Source: Kitasatospora sp. Root107 (GTDB lineage Bacteria > Actinomycetota > Actinomycetes > Streptomycetales > Streptomycetaceae). From it: a stretch of DNA of 64,000 bases. The first letter of the stretch is position 1; each line of letters opens with the position of its first letter. Positions 57,526 through 64,000 of this stretch are shown here, piece by piece. The notes under the pieces are model-generated. The model saw only the letters and a program-made list of their open reading frames with translations, was not told the origin of the DNA and ran no database searches. The translations under genes and the position numbers were made by a program. The stretch covers positions 54,022 to 118,021 of the forward strand of contig NZ_LMCT01000001.1 of the NCBI RefSeq assembly GCF_001424875.1, written 5' to 3'.

Positions 57526-58673
57526 GCCTGCAGCGCGATCAGCTGGTGCCGGTCCCGCTCCCGGGCGGCCGCCTTGGCGGCGTCCCGCTTGGCGACCTCC
57601 TCGCGGACGATCGGGATCACGTAGCGGCCGAAGTCGATGGCGTCGTCCAGCAGGTGGTAGCCCCGGGCGGAGAGGATGTCGACGCCGAGGTCGTAGTAGT
57701 CCAGCAGTGCCTGGGCCACCGTCTCCGGCGTACCGACCAGCGCGTTGGAGTTGCCCGCGCCGCCGGTCGCGGCGGCGGTCGGGGTCCACAGCGCGCGGTC
57801 GTAGCGCTCCCCGGCGGCGGCGATCTCCAGCAGCCGCTGCGAGCCGGTGTTCTCGGGCGCCCAGCCGCCGTCCGCGCCCTTCGCCCGGGGCAGCAACGAG
57901 CCTGCCGCCGTACGGGACTTGATCAGGTCCACGGTGCGGTGCGCCTTCTCCCAGGCCAGCTCCTCGGTGGCCGCGATGATCGGCCGGAACGCCACCTGGA
58001 TCCGCGGGGTGTCGGTCCGCCCGGCGTCCCTGGCCGCCTGCCGGACCCGCTCGATCTGCTCGGCGGTCCGGGCCAGCGGCTCGCCCCAGAGGCAGTAGAT
58101 GTCCGCCTCGGCGCCGCCCGCCGCGTAGGCGGCGGGCGAGGAGCCGCCGAACGAGACGTCCGGGCGCGGCTGCTGGACCGGGAAGACGTCCGAGACGAAG
58201 TCCTGGAAGCGGTAGTACTCGCCCTCGTGGTCGAACCGCTCCCGGGTGGTCCAGATCTTCTTCACCAGCGCGATGTACTCCCGGGTGCGGGCGTAGCGCT
58301 GGTCCTTGGTCAGGAAGTCGCCCTCCCTGCCCTGCTCCTGGTCGCTGCCGCCGGTGATGAAGTGCACGGTCAGCCGGCCGTCGCTGATCTGGTCCAGGGT
58401 GGCGAAGGTCTTGGCGGCGAAGGTCGGGTAGGAGACGTTCGGCCGGTGGGCCAGCAGGATCTGCAGGGTGTCCAGCCTGCTCGCCAGGAACGCGGCGGCG
58501 GGCGCCGGGTCGGGCGAGCCGGAGCCGTAGGCGAACAGCACCCGGTCCCAGCCGTGCTCCTCGTGGGCGCGGGCCAGCCGCAGGGTGTAGTCGCGGTCGA
58601 AGGCGGCGGTGCTCCGGGGCGTGGTCTCCGAACCGTCACCGGTGGCGGCGATGCCGAGGAATTCGACGGGCAT
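57522..58673 (-). CDS. LLM-class flavin-dependent monooxygenase, SsuD-like
   Basis: 383 aa, bacterial-luciferase-like TIM barrel using FMNH2 supplied by a separate reductase. VEFLGIAATGDGSE, WDRVLFAYGSGSPDP, HFITGGSDQEQGREGDFL and SPAAYAAGGAEADIYCLWG resemble alkanesulfonate monooxygenase SsuD and its relatives that cut C-S bonds. It is the first large gene of the operon, behind a Cys-Cys leader peptide, which fits a sulfur role. No SsuE-type reductase is seen nearby. Confidence 0.92.
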   Translation of the reverse strand: MPVEFLGIAATGDGSETTPRSTAAFDRDYTLRLARAHEEHGWDRVLFAYGSGSPDPAPAAAFLASRLDTLQILLAHRPNVSYPTFAAKTFATLDQISDGRLTVHFITGGSDQEQGREGDFLTKDQRYARTREYIALVKKIWTTRERFDHEGEYYRFQDFVSDVFPVQQPRPDVSFGGSSPAAYAAGGAEADIYCLWGEPLARTAEQIERVRQAARDAGRTDTPRIQVAFRPIIAATEELAWEKAHRTVDLIKSRTAAGSLLPRAKGADGGWAPENTGSQRLLEIAAAGERYDRALWTPTAAATGGAGNSNALVGTPETVAQALLDYYDLGVDILSARGYHLLDDAIDFGRYVIPIVREEVAKRDAAKAAARERDRHQLIALQA

Positions 58674-58719
58674 GGCGAAGGGCCTTTCGGTCGTGCGGAA
58701 AGCAAGGGGTGGCGGCGCC

Positions 58720-58839
58720 GGGGCAGGCCGACGGAGCGGCGGGGCGCGGAGGGTGCGGCGGGGTGAGGGAGTACGAGAGAAGCGCGAGGGGCGCTGGGCG
58801 CGTGACGGCGCGAAGGGGGAACGAGAGCAGGACGGGGGG
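58720..58839 (-). promoter_or_regulatory. C-rich, A-poor leader segment (candidate Rho utilisation region)
   Basis: In the transcribed strand sense, these 120 nt hold 71 C, 23 G, 21 T and 5 A, unlike any other noncoding stretch here. Low G and high C fit a Rho-loading (rut-like) RNA. It lies between the leader-peptide stop and the monooxygenase start. A small hairpin (GGCCGG-4 nt-CCGGCC, 58838-58853) precedes it. Confidence 0.5.
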
Positions 58840-58865
58840 CCGGTCGGCCGGCCGCGACTACCGGG

Positions 58866-58946
58866 TCAGGCGCAACACGCCGCCGACCACACTCGACCGA
58901 AGTCGATGTGGCCGCGCGTCACCAGGCGCTGCTGCTCGGGGTCCAT
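58866..58946 (-). CDS. Leader peptide ending Cys-Cys-Ala (putative cysteine attenuator)
   Basis: 26 codons starting with ATG at 58946. It begins MDPEQQRLVTRGHID and ends SAACCA, the form of the small leader peptides found before sulfur-assimilation genes in Streptomyces. The tandem Cys codons (TGT TGC) lie just before the last sense codon. No Shine-Dalgarno precedes it, and the candidate promoter would place the transcript start at or next to the ATG, so it is probably leaderless. It precedes the LLM gene by 192 nt. Confidence 0.8.
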   Translation of the reverse strand: MDPEQQRLVTRGHIDFGRVWSAACCA

Positions 58947-58953
58947 GGAGGAA

Positions 58954-58982
58954 GTTGAACAGCGGATCTCACGGGGCGTCAA
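58954..58982 (-). promoter_or_regulatory. Candidate promoter of the leader peptide / LLM operon
   Basis: Minus-strand TTGACG (58977-58982) is 17 nt from TTCAAC (58954-58959), which lies seven nt before the leader ATG. The -35 is good and the -10 weak. If used, it yields a leaderless mRNA. Confidence 0.4.
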
Positions 58983-59031
58983 CCTCTCCGGGATTCCTTC
59001 ATGTTCTGTTATCAGTAGGAACGGACCGCTC

Positions 59032-59062
59032 TTGACAGGTGCTGTTCGTTCACGCCTACGAT
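59032..59062 (+). promoter_or_regulatory. Candidate promoter of the permease 2 / FAD protein operon
   Basis: TTGACA (59032-59037) and TACGAT (59057-59062) are 19 nt apart, about 65 nt before the permease start. The spacing is slightly long, but both hexamers match well. It is divergent from the leader-peptide promoter. Confidence 0.5.
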
Positions 59063-59126
59063 CGGGTCAGGGCGCGTTGAGGGGCGCCGCCCGCCGTGAC
59101 GGCCCAGCCACGTCTGGAGCCGGCCA

Positions 59127-60056
59127 ATGGCCACTGTCCTGTCCGCCCCCGCACCCCCACAGACCGACGAGGCACCGATCGTGGCCCGCCGTCGGCCCGG
59201 CCGGGTGATCGCCTCGGTGCTCGCCCTGCTGGCCCTGGCGATGGTGCTCAACTCCGTCCTGCGCAACCGGGCCTTCGAGTGGGACGTGGTCGCGCAGTAC
59301 TTCACCACCACCGCGATCGTGCAGGGCCTGCTGCTCACGCTCTGGCTGACCGCCGCCGTGATGGTGCTCGGCTTCGCCCTCGGCACCGTTTTCGCGGTCT
59401 GCAGGCTCTCCGACAACCCGGTGCTGCGGAGCATCAGTTGGGGTTTCGTCTGGATCTTCCGGTCCACCCCGCTGCTGGTCCAGCTGCTGTTCTGGTTCAA
59501 CATCGGCGCGCTCTACCCGACCCTCGGCCTGGGCCTCCCGTTCGGCCCGGAGTTCCTGACCGTCCGGACGGTCGACCTGTTCGGCCCGACTCTGACCGCC
59601 GTGATCGGCCTCACCCTGCACGAGGCCGCGTACGCCGCCGAGGTGGTCCGCGGCGGCATCCTCTCGGTGGACCAGGGCCAGCTGGAGGCGGCCCAGTCGC
59701 TCGGCCTCGGCCGGGCCCGGGTGCTGCGCCGGATCGTGGTGCCGCAGGCGATGCGCTCGATCGTGCCGACGGCGGGGAACATGCTGATCGGCACCCTCAA
59801 GGGCACCAGCATCGTCAGCGTGCTGGCCGTCCAGGACCTGCTGTACTCGGCCCAGTTGATCTACAACCAGACCTATCAGGTGATCCCGCTGCTGCTGGTC
59901 GCCACCGTCTGGTACATCGCGGTGACCAGCGTGCTCTCGGTCGGCCAGTACTACCTGGAGCGGTACTACGCCAGGGGTGCCACCCGGGGCCCGCTGCCGC
60001 CCACCCCGCTGCAGCGCGCCCGGGGCCTCCTCTCCCGTACGGCGGTGGCGGGTTGA
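59127..60056 (+). CDS. Polar amino-acid ABC transporter permease (2)
   Basis: 309 aa, same family as permease 1. RSTPLLVQLLFWFN and the EAA loop AQSLGLGRARVLRRIVVPQA are conserved, as is the C-terminal [12 protein letters not shown] tail. There is no ATPase or binding protein in this operon, so it must share those of the leftward operon. The start is an ATG behind TGGAG. It overlaps the next gene by 4 nt (TTGA). Confidence 0.93.
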   Translation: MATVLSAPAPPQTDEAPIVARRRPGRVIASVLALLALAMVLNSVLRNRAFEWDVVAQYFTTTAIVQGLLLTLWLTAAVMVLGFALGTVFAVCRLSDNPVLRSISWGFVWIFRSTPLLVQLLFWFNIGALYPTLGLGLPFGPEFLTVRTVDLFGPTLTAVIGLTLHEAAYAAEVVRGGILSVDQGQLEAAQSLGLGRARVLRRIVVPQAMRSIVPTAGNMLIGTLKGTSIVSVLAVQDLLYSAQLIYNQTYQVIPLLLVATVWYIAVTSVLSVGQYYLERYYARGATRGPLPPTPLQRARGLLSRTAVAG

Positions 60057-61966
60057 GCACCCTGGCGATCGTCGGAGCCGGGCCGCGCGGCACCGGACTG
60101 CTGGAGCGGATCGCCGCCAATGCGGCCGAACTGCTGCCATCCGACCGGCCGTTGGAGATCCACCTGGTCGACCCCCACCCGCCGGGCGGCGGCCGGATCT
60201 GGCGGTACGACCAGTCCCCGCTGCTGCGGATGAACTCGATGGCGGAGGACGTGACGATGTTCACCGACGCCTCCGCCACCATCGAGGGACCGGTCCGCCC
60301 CGGCCCCTCGCTCGCCGAATGGGCCACCCACCCCGAGGAGTTCGCCCCGTACCGGCCGGTCGCCGACCCCGCCGTACAGGCCGAGCTGGCCTCTCTCGCC
60401 CCGACCGACTTCCCCACCCGCCGGGCCCAGAGCGCCTACCTGGACTGGGTGTTCCGCCGCGCGGTCGCCGACCTGCCGGCGCACGTCACGGTCACCGTGC
60501 ACCGGGACACCGCCCGCTCGGTCAGCGGCTCGCCGGACGGGGCACAGCTGGTCCAGCTCTCCGACGGCGTCCTGATCGCCGACCAGGTGGTACTGACCCT
60601 CGGTCACCTCGGCTCCTCCCCCGACCCCTGCCAACGCGAACTGGCCGGCTTCGCCGCCCGGCACGGCCGGTTCCACCTGCCCCCCGCGTTCTCCTCGGAC
60701 GTCGACCTCTCCGGCGTCGCCCCGGGCGAGCAGCTGGTGCTGCGCGGCTTCGGGCTGGCCTTCGTGGACCTGGTCGCGATGCTCACCGAAGGCCGGGGCG
60801 GGCGGTTCGTACCGACCCCGGGCGGACTGACCTACCAGCCGTCCGGCCGCGAACCGGTGATCCACGTCGGGTCCCGGCGAGGCGTTCCGTACCACTCCAA
60901 GACCGGCTACCGACTGCAGGGGCCGCCCGCCCCACTGCCCCGGTACTTCGATGCCGCCGCCGTCGACCGGGTGCTGGCCGACCCCGGTCCGCTCGAACTG
61001 CGCCGGGACTTCTGGCCGTTGATGGCCAAGGAGATCGGCTTCGGGCACTACCACGAGCTGTTCCACGCGCACCGCGAACGGGTGTCCCTGCCCTGGTCCG
61101 AGTTCCTGGACCACTACGACCGGCTGGACTGGTACGCACCGGAGCTGGCCGCCCTGGTGGCACGGGCCGTCCCCGACCCGGCCGACCGGCTCGACTTCGA
61201 GGCCCTCGACCACCCGCTCACCGGCCTCCGGCTCACCCCCGACCAGCTCCAGCAGCACCTGCGCGACCACATCGGGGCGGACCACGACCGCCGCGCCGAC
61301 CCGGCGCACAGCGCCGACCTCGGCGCCTTCCTCGCCCTGCTCTCGCTCTTCGGCCAGCTGCCCCGGATCATGGCCACCGGCCGGCTCACCGCCCGCTCGG
61401 TCGCCACCGAACTCGACGGCTGGTGGTTCGGCTTCTTCAGCTTCCTCGCCTCAGGGCCGCCCGGCTTCCGGCTGCGCCAACTGCTCGCCCTCTCCGAGGC
61501 CGGGGTCGTCCGCTTCCTCGGCGCCGACCTGCGGATCGAACCGGACGAGCGCACCGGCACCTTCGTCGCCACCAGCCCGACCACCCCTGGCCACCGGGTG
61601 CACGCCACCGCCCTGATCGAGGCCTACCTGCCCAAGCACGTGCTCTCCCGCACCGAGGACCCCGTCCTGCGCGGCCTCGCCCGCAACGGCGAGTTGCTGG
61701 AGGAGTCCGGCCTGCTGACCGTGTCCCTGGACGACGGCCGCCTCCTCGACCCGACCCTCGCCAACGCCCCGCACCCGCGCCGCACCGCTCTCGGCCCGCA
61801 CACCAACGGCCGCGCCTACACAGCCTTCGCCCGCCCCCGCACCAACGCCCCCGGCTTCCGCCAGAACGACGCGGCGGCCCGCAGCCTGCTCACACGACTC
61901 AGCCAGAGCAGACCTGTGCAACCTTGCGCCCTGCCAGAGCCGAGCCCCGACCCCTGCGTAAGGTGA
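60053..61966 (+). CDS. FAD/NAD(P)-binding protein (FAD_NAD_binding_9 type)
   Basis: 637 aa from a TTG overlapping the permease stop. The N-terminal dinucleotide loop is LAIVGAGPRGTGLLERI, followed by HLVDPHPPGGGRIWRYDQSP and the second-domain LGHLGSSPDP. No membrane segment is seen. The family contains putative flavin oxidoreductases or N/S-hydroxylating enzymes of unknown substrate. Its coupling to an amino-acid permease and its closeness to the LLM operon suggest oxidation of an imported amino-acid-like or sulfur compound. Confidence 0.85.
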   Translation: MSTLAIVGAGPRGTGLLERIAANAAELLPSDRPLEIHLVDPHPPGGGRIWRYDQSPLLRMNSMAEDVTMFTDASATIEGPVRPGPSLAEWATHPEEFAPYRPVADPAVQAELASLAPTDFPTRRAQSAYLDWVFRRAVADLPAHVTVTVHRDTARSVSGSPDGAQLVQLSDGVLIADQVVLTLGHLGSSPDPCQRELAGFAARHGRFHLPPAFSSDVDLSGVAPGEQLVLRGFGLAFVDLVAMLTEGRGGRFVPTPGGLTYQPSGREPVIHVGSRRGVPYHSKTGYRLQGPPAPLPRYFDAAAVDRVLADPGPLELRRDFWPLMAKEIGFGHYHELFHAHRERVSLPWSEFLDHYDRLDWYAPELAALVARAVPDPADRLDFEALDHPLTGLRLTPDQLQQHLRDHIGADHDRRADPAHSADLGAFLALLSLFGQLPRIMATGRLTARSVATELDGWWFGFFSFLASGPPGFRLRQLLALSEAGVVRFLGADLRIEPDERTGTFVATSPTTPGHRVHATALIEAYLPKHVLSRTEDPVLRGLARNGELLEESGLLTVSLDDGRLLDPTLANAPHPRRTALGPHTNGRAYTAFARPRTNAPGFRQNDAAARSLLTRLSQSRPVQPCALPEPSPDPCVR

Positions 61967-61998
61967 GGCCACACCCCGTACAAGGAAGTAGGGCTGTC

Positions 61999-64000
61999 AT
62001 GGCGAAGCAGGCGCCGCAGAGCGATCCGGCGCAGGACCGGGCCAAGGTCACCGAGCCGCAGCACGCGGCGGCCGGCCTCCCGGCCGTGGCCCACAGCCTG
62101 CGGATGGCGAACGACCAGATGAGCCCCAAGCGGGCGCTGGCCACCCTGCTGAAGGTGAACCAGCCGGACGGATTCGACTGCCCCGGCTGCGCCTGGCCCG
62201 AGCCGGGGAAGACGCACACCGCCGAATTCTGCGAGAACGGCGCCAAGGCCGTCGCCGAGGAGGCCACCGAGCGGCGGATCACCTCCGCGTTCTTCGCCGA
62301 GCACCCGGTCGCCGAGCTCGCCGAGCGGTCCGGGTACTGGCTGGGCCAGCAGGGCCGCCTCACCGAGCCGATGCTGCTCGAAGCGGGCGCGACGCACTAC
62401 ACCCCGGTCTCCTGGGAGCGTGCCTTCGCGATCGTCGCCGAGGAGCTGGCCGCGCTCCCCACCCCCGACGCCGCCGCCTTCTACACCTCGGGCCGGACCA
62501 GCAACGAGGCCGCCTTCGCCTACCAGCTGTTCGCCCGTCAGCTCGGCACCAACAACCTGCCGGACTGCTCCAACATGTGCCACGAGTCCTCCGGCTCGGC
62601 GCTGGTGGAGACCCTCGGGGTCGGCAAGGGCAGCGTCAGCCTGAAGGACCTGTACCAGGCCGACCTGATCATCGTGGCCGGACAGAACCCGGGCACCAAC
62701 CACCCCCGGATGCTCTCCGCGCTGGAGCGGGCCAAGCGGGCGGGCGCGAAGATCGTCAGCGTCAACCCGCTGCCCGAGGCCGGTCTCGAGCGGTTCAAGA
62801 ACCCGCAGAACGCCCGTGGCCTGGCCGGGGTCGGCACCAAGCTGACCGACCTGTTCCTGCAGATCAGGCTCGGTGGCGACCTCGCGCTGTTCCGGGCGCT
62901 GAACCAGCTGATCCTGAACGCGAAGGACGGCGTCGACCACGAGTTCGTCGCCGAACACTGCCTGGGCTTCGAGGAGTTCGCCGCCGAGGCGGCCGCCACC
63001 AGCCGGGCGGAGGTGCTCGCCGCCACCGGCCTGCCGTGGGAGCAGATCGAGCAGCTGGCCGAACTCACCCTCTCCTCGCAGAAGGTGATCGTCTGTTGGG
63101 CGATGGGCCTGACCCAGCACAGGCACTCGGTGCCGACCATCCGCGAGGTGGTCAACTTCCTGCTGCTGCGCGGCAACGTCGGCCGCCCGGGCGCGGGTGT
63201 CTGCCCGGTGCGCGGGCACAGCAACGTGCAGGGCGACCGCACGATGGGCATCTTCGAGCGCCCCGCACCGGCCTTCCTGGAGGCACTGGGCAGGGAGTTC
63301 GGCTTCGAGCCGCCGCGTGACCACGGGCTGGACTCGGTCGACACCATCCGGGCGATGCGCGACGGCAAGGTGAAGGTCTTCTTCGCGATGGGCGGCAACT
63401 TCGTCGCGGCCACCCCGGACACCGAGGTGACCGAGGCCGCGATGCGCCGCTGCGCGCTGACCGTGCACGTCTCCACCAAGCTGAACCGCTCGCACGTGAT
63501 CACCGGCGCCCGGGCGCTGATCCTGCCCACCTTGGGCCGGACCGACCGGGACTGGACCGCAGCCGGCGCCCAGTTCGTCAGCGTCGAGGACTCGATGGGC
63601 ATCGTGCACTCCTCGCGCGGCGGCCTGCAGCCCCCGTCCGAGCAGCTGCTCTCCGAGGTGGCCATCGTCTGCCGGCTGGCCCGGGCCGCCCTCGGCGAGG
63701 CGAACGACGTGCCGTGGGAGCAGTTCGCCGAGTCGTACGACACCGTCCGCGACCGGATCTCCCGGGTGGTGCCGGGCTTCGAGGACTTCAACGCCAAGGT
63801 CCGCCGCCCCGGCGGCTTCGCCCTGCCGCACGGTCCGCGCGACAGCCGGACCTTCCCGACCAGCACCGGCAAGGCCAACTTCACGGTCAACCCGCTGACC
63901 GCCCCGGAGGTCCCCGCCGGGCGGCTGCTGCTCCAGACGCTGCGCTCGCACGACCAGTACAACACCACCATCTACGGCCTGGACGACCGCTACCGGGGCA
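61999..64000 (+). CDS. Molybdopterin oxidoreductase, FdhF/YdeP family (3' partial)
   Basis: 667 codons are seen; the frame is still open at the window edge, and the family is about 760 aa. The start is an ATG behind GGAAGTAGGG. Cys61-x2-Cys64-x13-Cys78 near the N-terminus may hold an Fe-S cluster. Cys194 in DCSNMCHESSG aligns with the Mo-ligand Cys/SeCys of formate dehydrogenase. GQNPGTNHPRM, GNVGRPGAGVCPVRGHSNVQGDR and TKLNRSHV are typical of the YdeP-like group, which has been linked to acid resistance in E. coli; its real substrate is uncertain. No partner Fe-S subunit is in view. Confidence 0.92.
   Translation, partial: MAKQAPQSDPAQDRAKVTEPQHAAAGLPAVAHSLRMANDQMSPKRALATLLKVNQPDGFDCPGCAWPEPGKTHTAEFCENGAKAVAEEATERRITSAFFAEHPVAELAERSGYWLGQQGRLTEPMLLEAGATHYTPVSWERAFAIVAEELAALPTPDAAAFYTSGRTSNEAAFAYQLFARQLGTNNLPDCSNMCHESSGSALVETLGVGKGSVSLKDLYQADLIIVAGQNPGTNHPRMLSALERAKRAGAKIVSVNPLPEAGLERFKNPQNARGLAGVGTKLTDLFLQIRLGGDLALFRALNQLILNAKDGVDHEFVAEHCLGFEEFAAEAAATSRAEVLAATGLPWEQIEQLAELTLSSQKVIVCWAMGLTQHRHSVPTIREVVNFLLLRGNVGRPGAGVCPVRGHSNVQGDRTMGIFERPAPAFLEALGREFGFEPPRDHGLDSVDTIRAMRDGKVKVFFAMGGNFVAATPDTEVTEAAMRRCALTVHVSTKLNRSHVITGARALILPTLGRTDRDWTAAGAQFVSVEDSMGIVHSSRGGLQPPSEQLLSEVAIVCRLARAALGEANDVPWEQFAESYDTVRDRISRVVPGFEDFNAKVRRPGGFALPHGPRDSRTFPTSTGKANFTVNPLTAPEVPAGRLLLQTLRSHDQYNTTIYGLDDRYRG

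Noticed and set aside
59003..59022. Possible operator GTTC...GAAC between the divergent sulfur operons
   Set aside because: Only the four outer bases on each side pair; the centre does not, so it is not a convincing palindrome.
61816..63951. Large minus-strand frame opposite the molybdoenzyme
   Set aside because: The plus strand encodes a clear FdhF/YdeP protein with cofactor motifs; the opposite product is Gly/Gln/Arg-rich without motifs.

Overview
The window is high-GC actinobacterial chromosome. The ATP synthase block, the rho / prfA / prmC / threonine-lysine gene order, the Rho with a very long Arg/Asp-rich insertion and heavy G/C bias at third codon positions point to Streptomycetaceae (Streptomyces, Kitasatospora or a close relative). 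No insertion sequence, integrase, phage gene or CRISPR array was seen. The left half is conserved core and the right half is more accessory.

Region 1 (1-10.6 kb): a small membrane protein, PduO-type cobalamin adenosyltransferase, a VOC protein and a DUF2550 protein flank the complete F1Fo ATP synthase operon, read right to left: atpI, B, E, F, H, A, G, D, C. Region 2 (10.6-20.7 kb): also leftward, a TagO/WecA-type glycosyl-phosphate transferase, an unusual SHMT-like enzyme, a low-molecular-weight tyrosine phosphatase, a Sua5/YrdC protein, prmC, prfA, rpmE, an LCP ligase and rho. A three-copy tandem repeat grew out of the 3' end of prmC. Region 3 (20.7-29 kb): thrB, thrC, hom, lysA, argS, a lone receiver protein with a Phe/Gly tail, and tRNA-Arg(CCG).

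Region 4 (29-47 kb): a secreted trypsin-like protease; an FtsX-type ABC export system with two large permeases and two ATPases, one carrying an AbrB-like C-terminal tail; a PfkB kinase; a DHA2 MFS pump; a DUF885 hydrolase; a rhomboid-like protein; a TetR regulator; a GlxA-type regulator divergent from a DJ-1 protein; and an FAH-family hydrolase. Two related inverted-repeat elements of about 116 bp fill the two convergent gaps here.

Region 5 (47-52.1 kb) is the most interesting: five genes joined by 4-nt stop/start overlaps. They encode a leucine-rich-repeat protein (STM4015-like), an ATP-grasp-like protein (STM4014-like), an alkaline-phosphatase-superfamily hydrolase (STM4013-like), a HemW-like radical SAM protein (STM4012-like) and a second radical SAM protein with extra C-terminal cysteines (STM4011-like). 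This is a conserved pathway with no function known to me.

Region 6 (52.1-64 kb): a Ser/Thr kinase, then two divergent operons that look like sulfur-compound uptake and breakdown: LLM monooxygenase, GNAT, two binding lipoproteins, permease and ATPase leftward; a second permease and an FAD/NAD(P)-binding protein rightward. The leftward operon begins with a probably leaderless 26-codon peptide ending Cys-Cys-Ala, followed by a C-rich, A-poor 120-nt RNA segment. Together these suggest cysteine-sensing, Rho-dependent attenuation. The window ends inside a YdeP/FdhF-type molybdopterin oxidoreductase.
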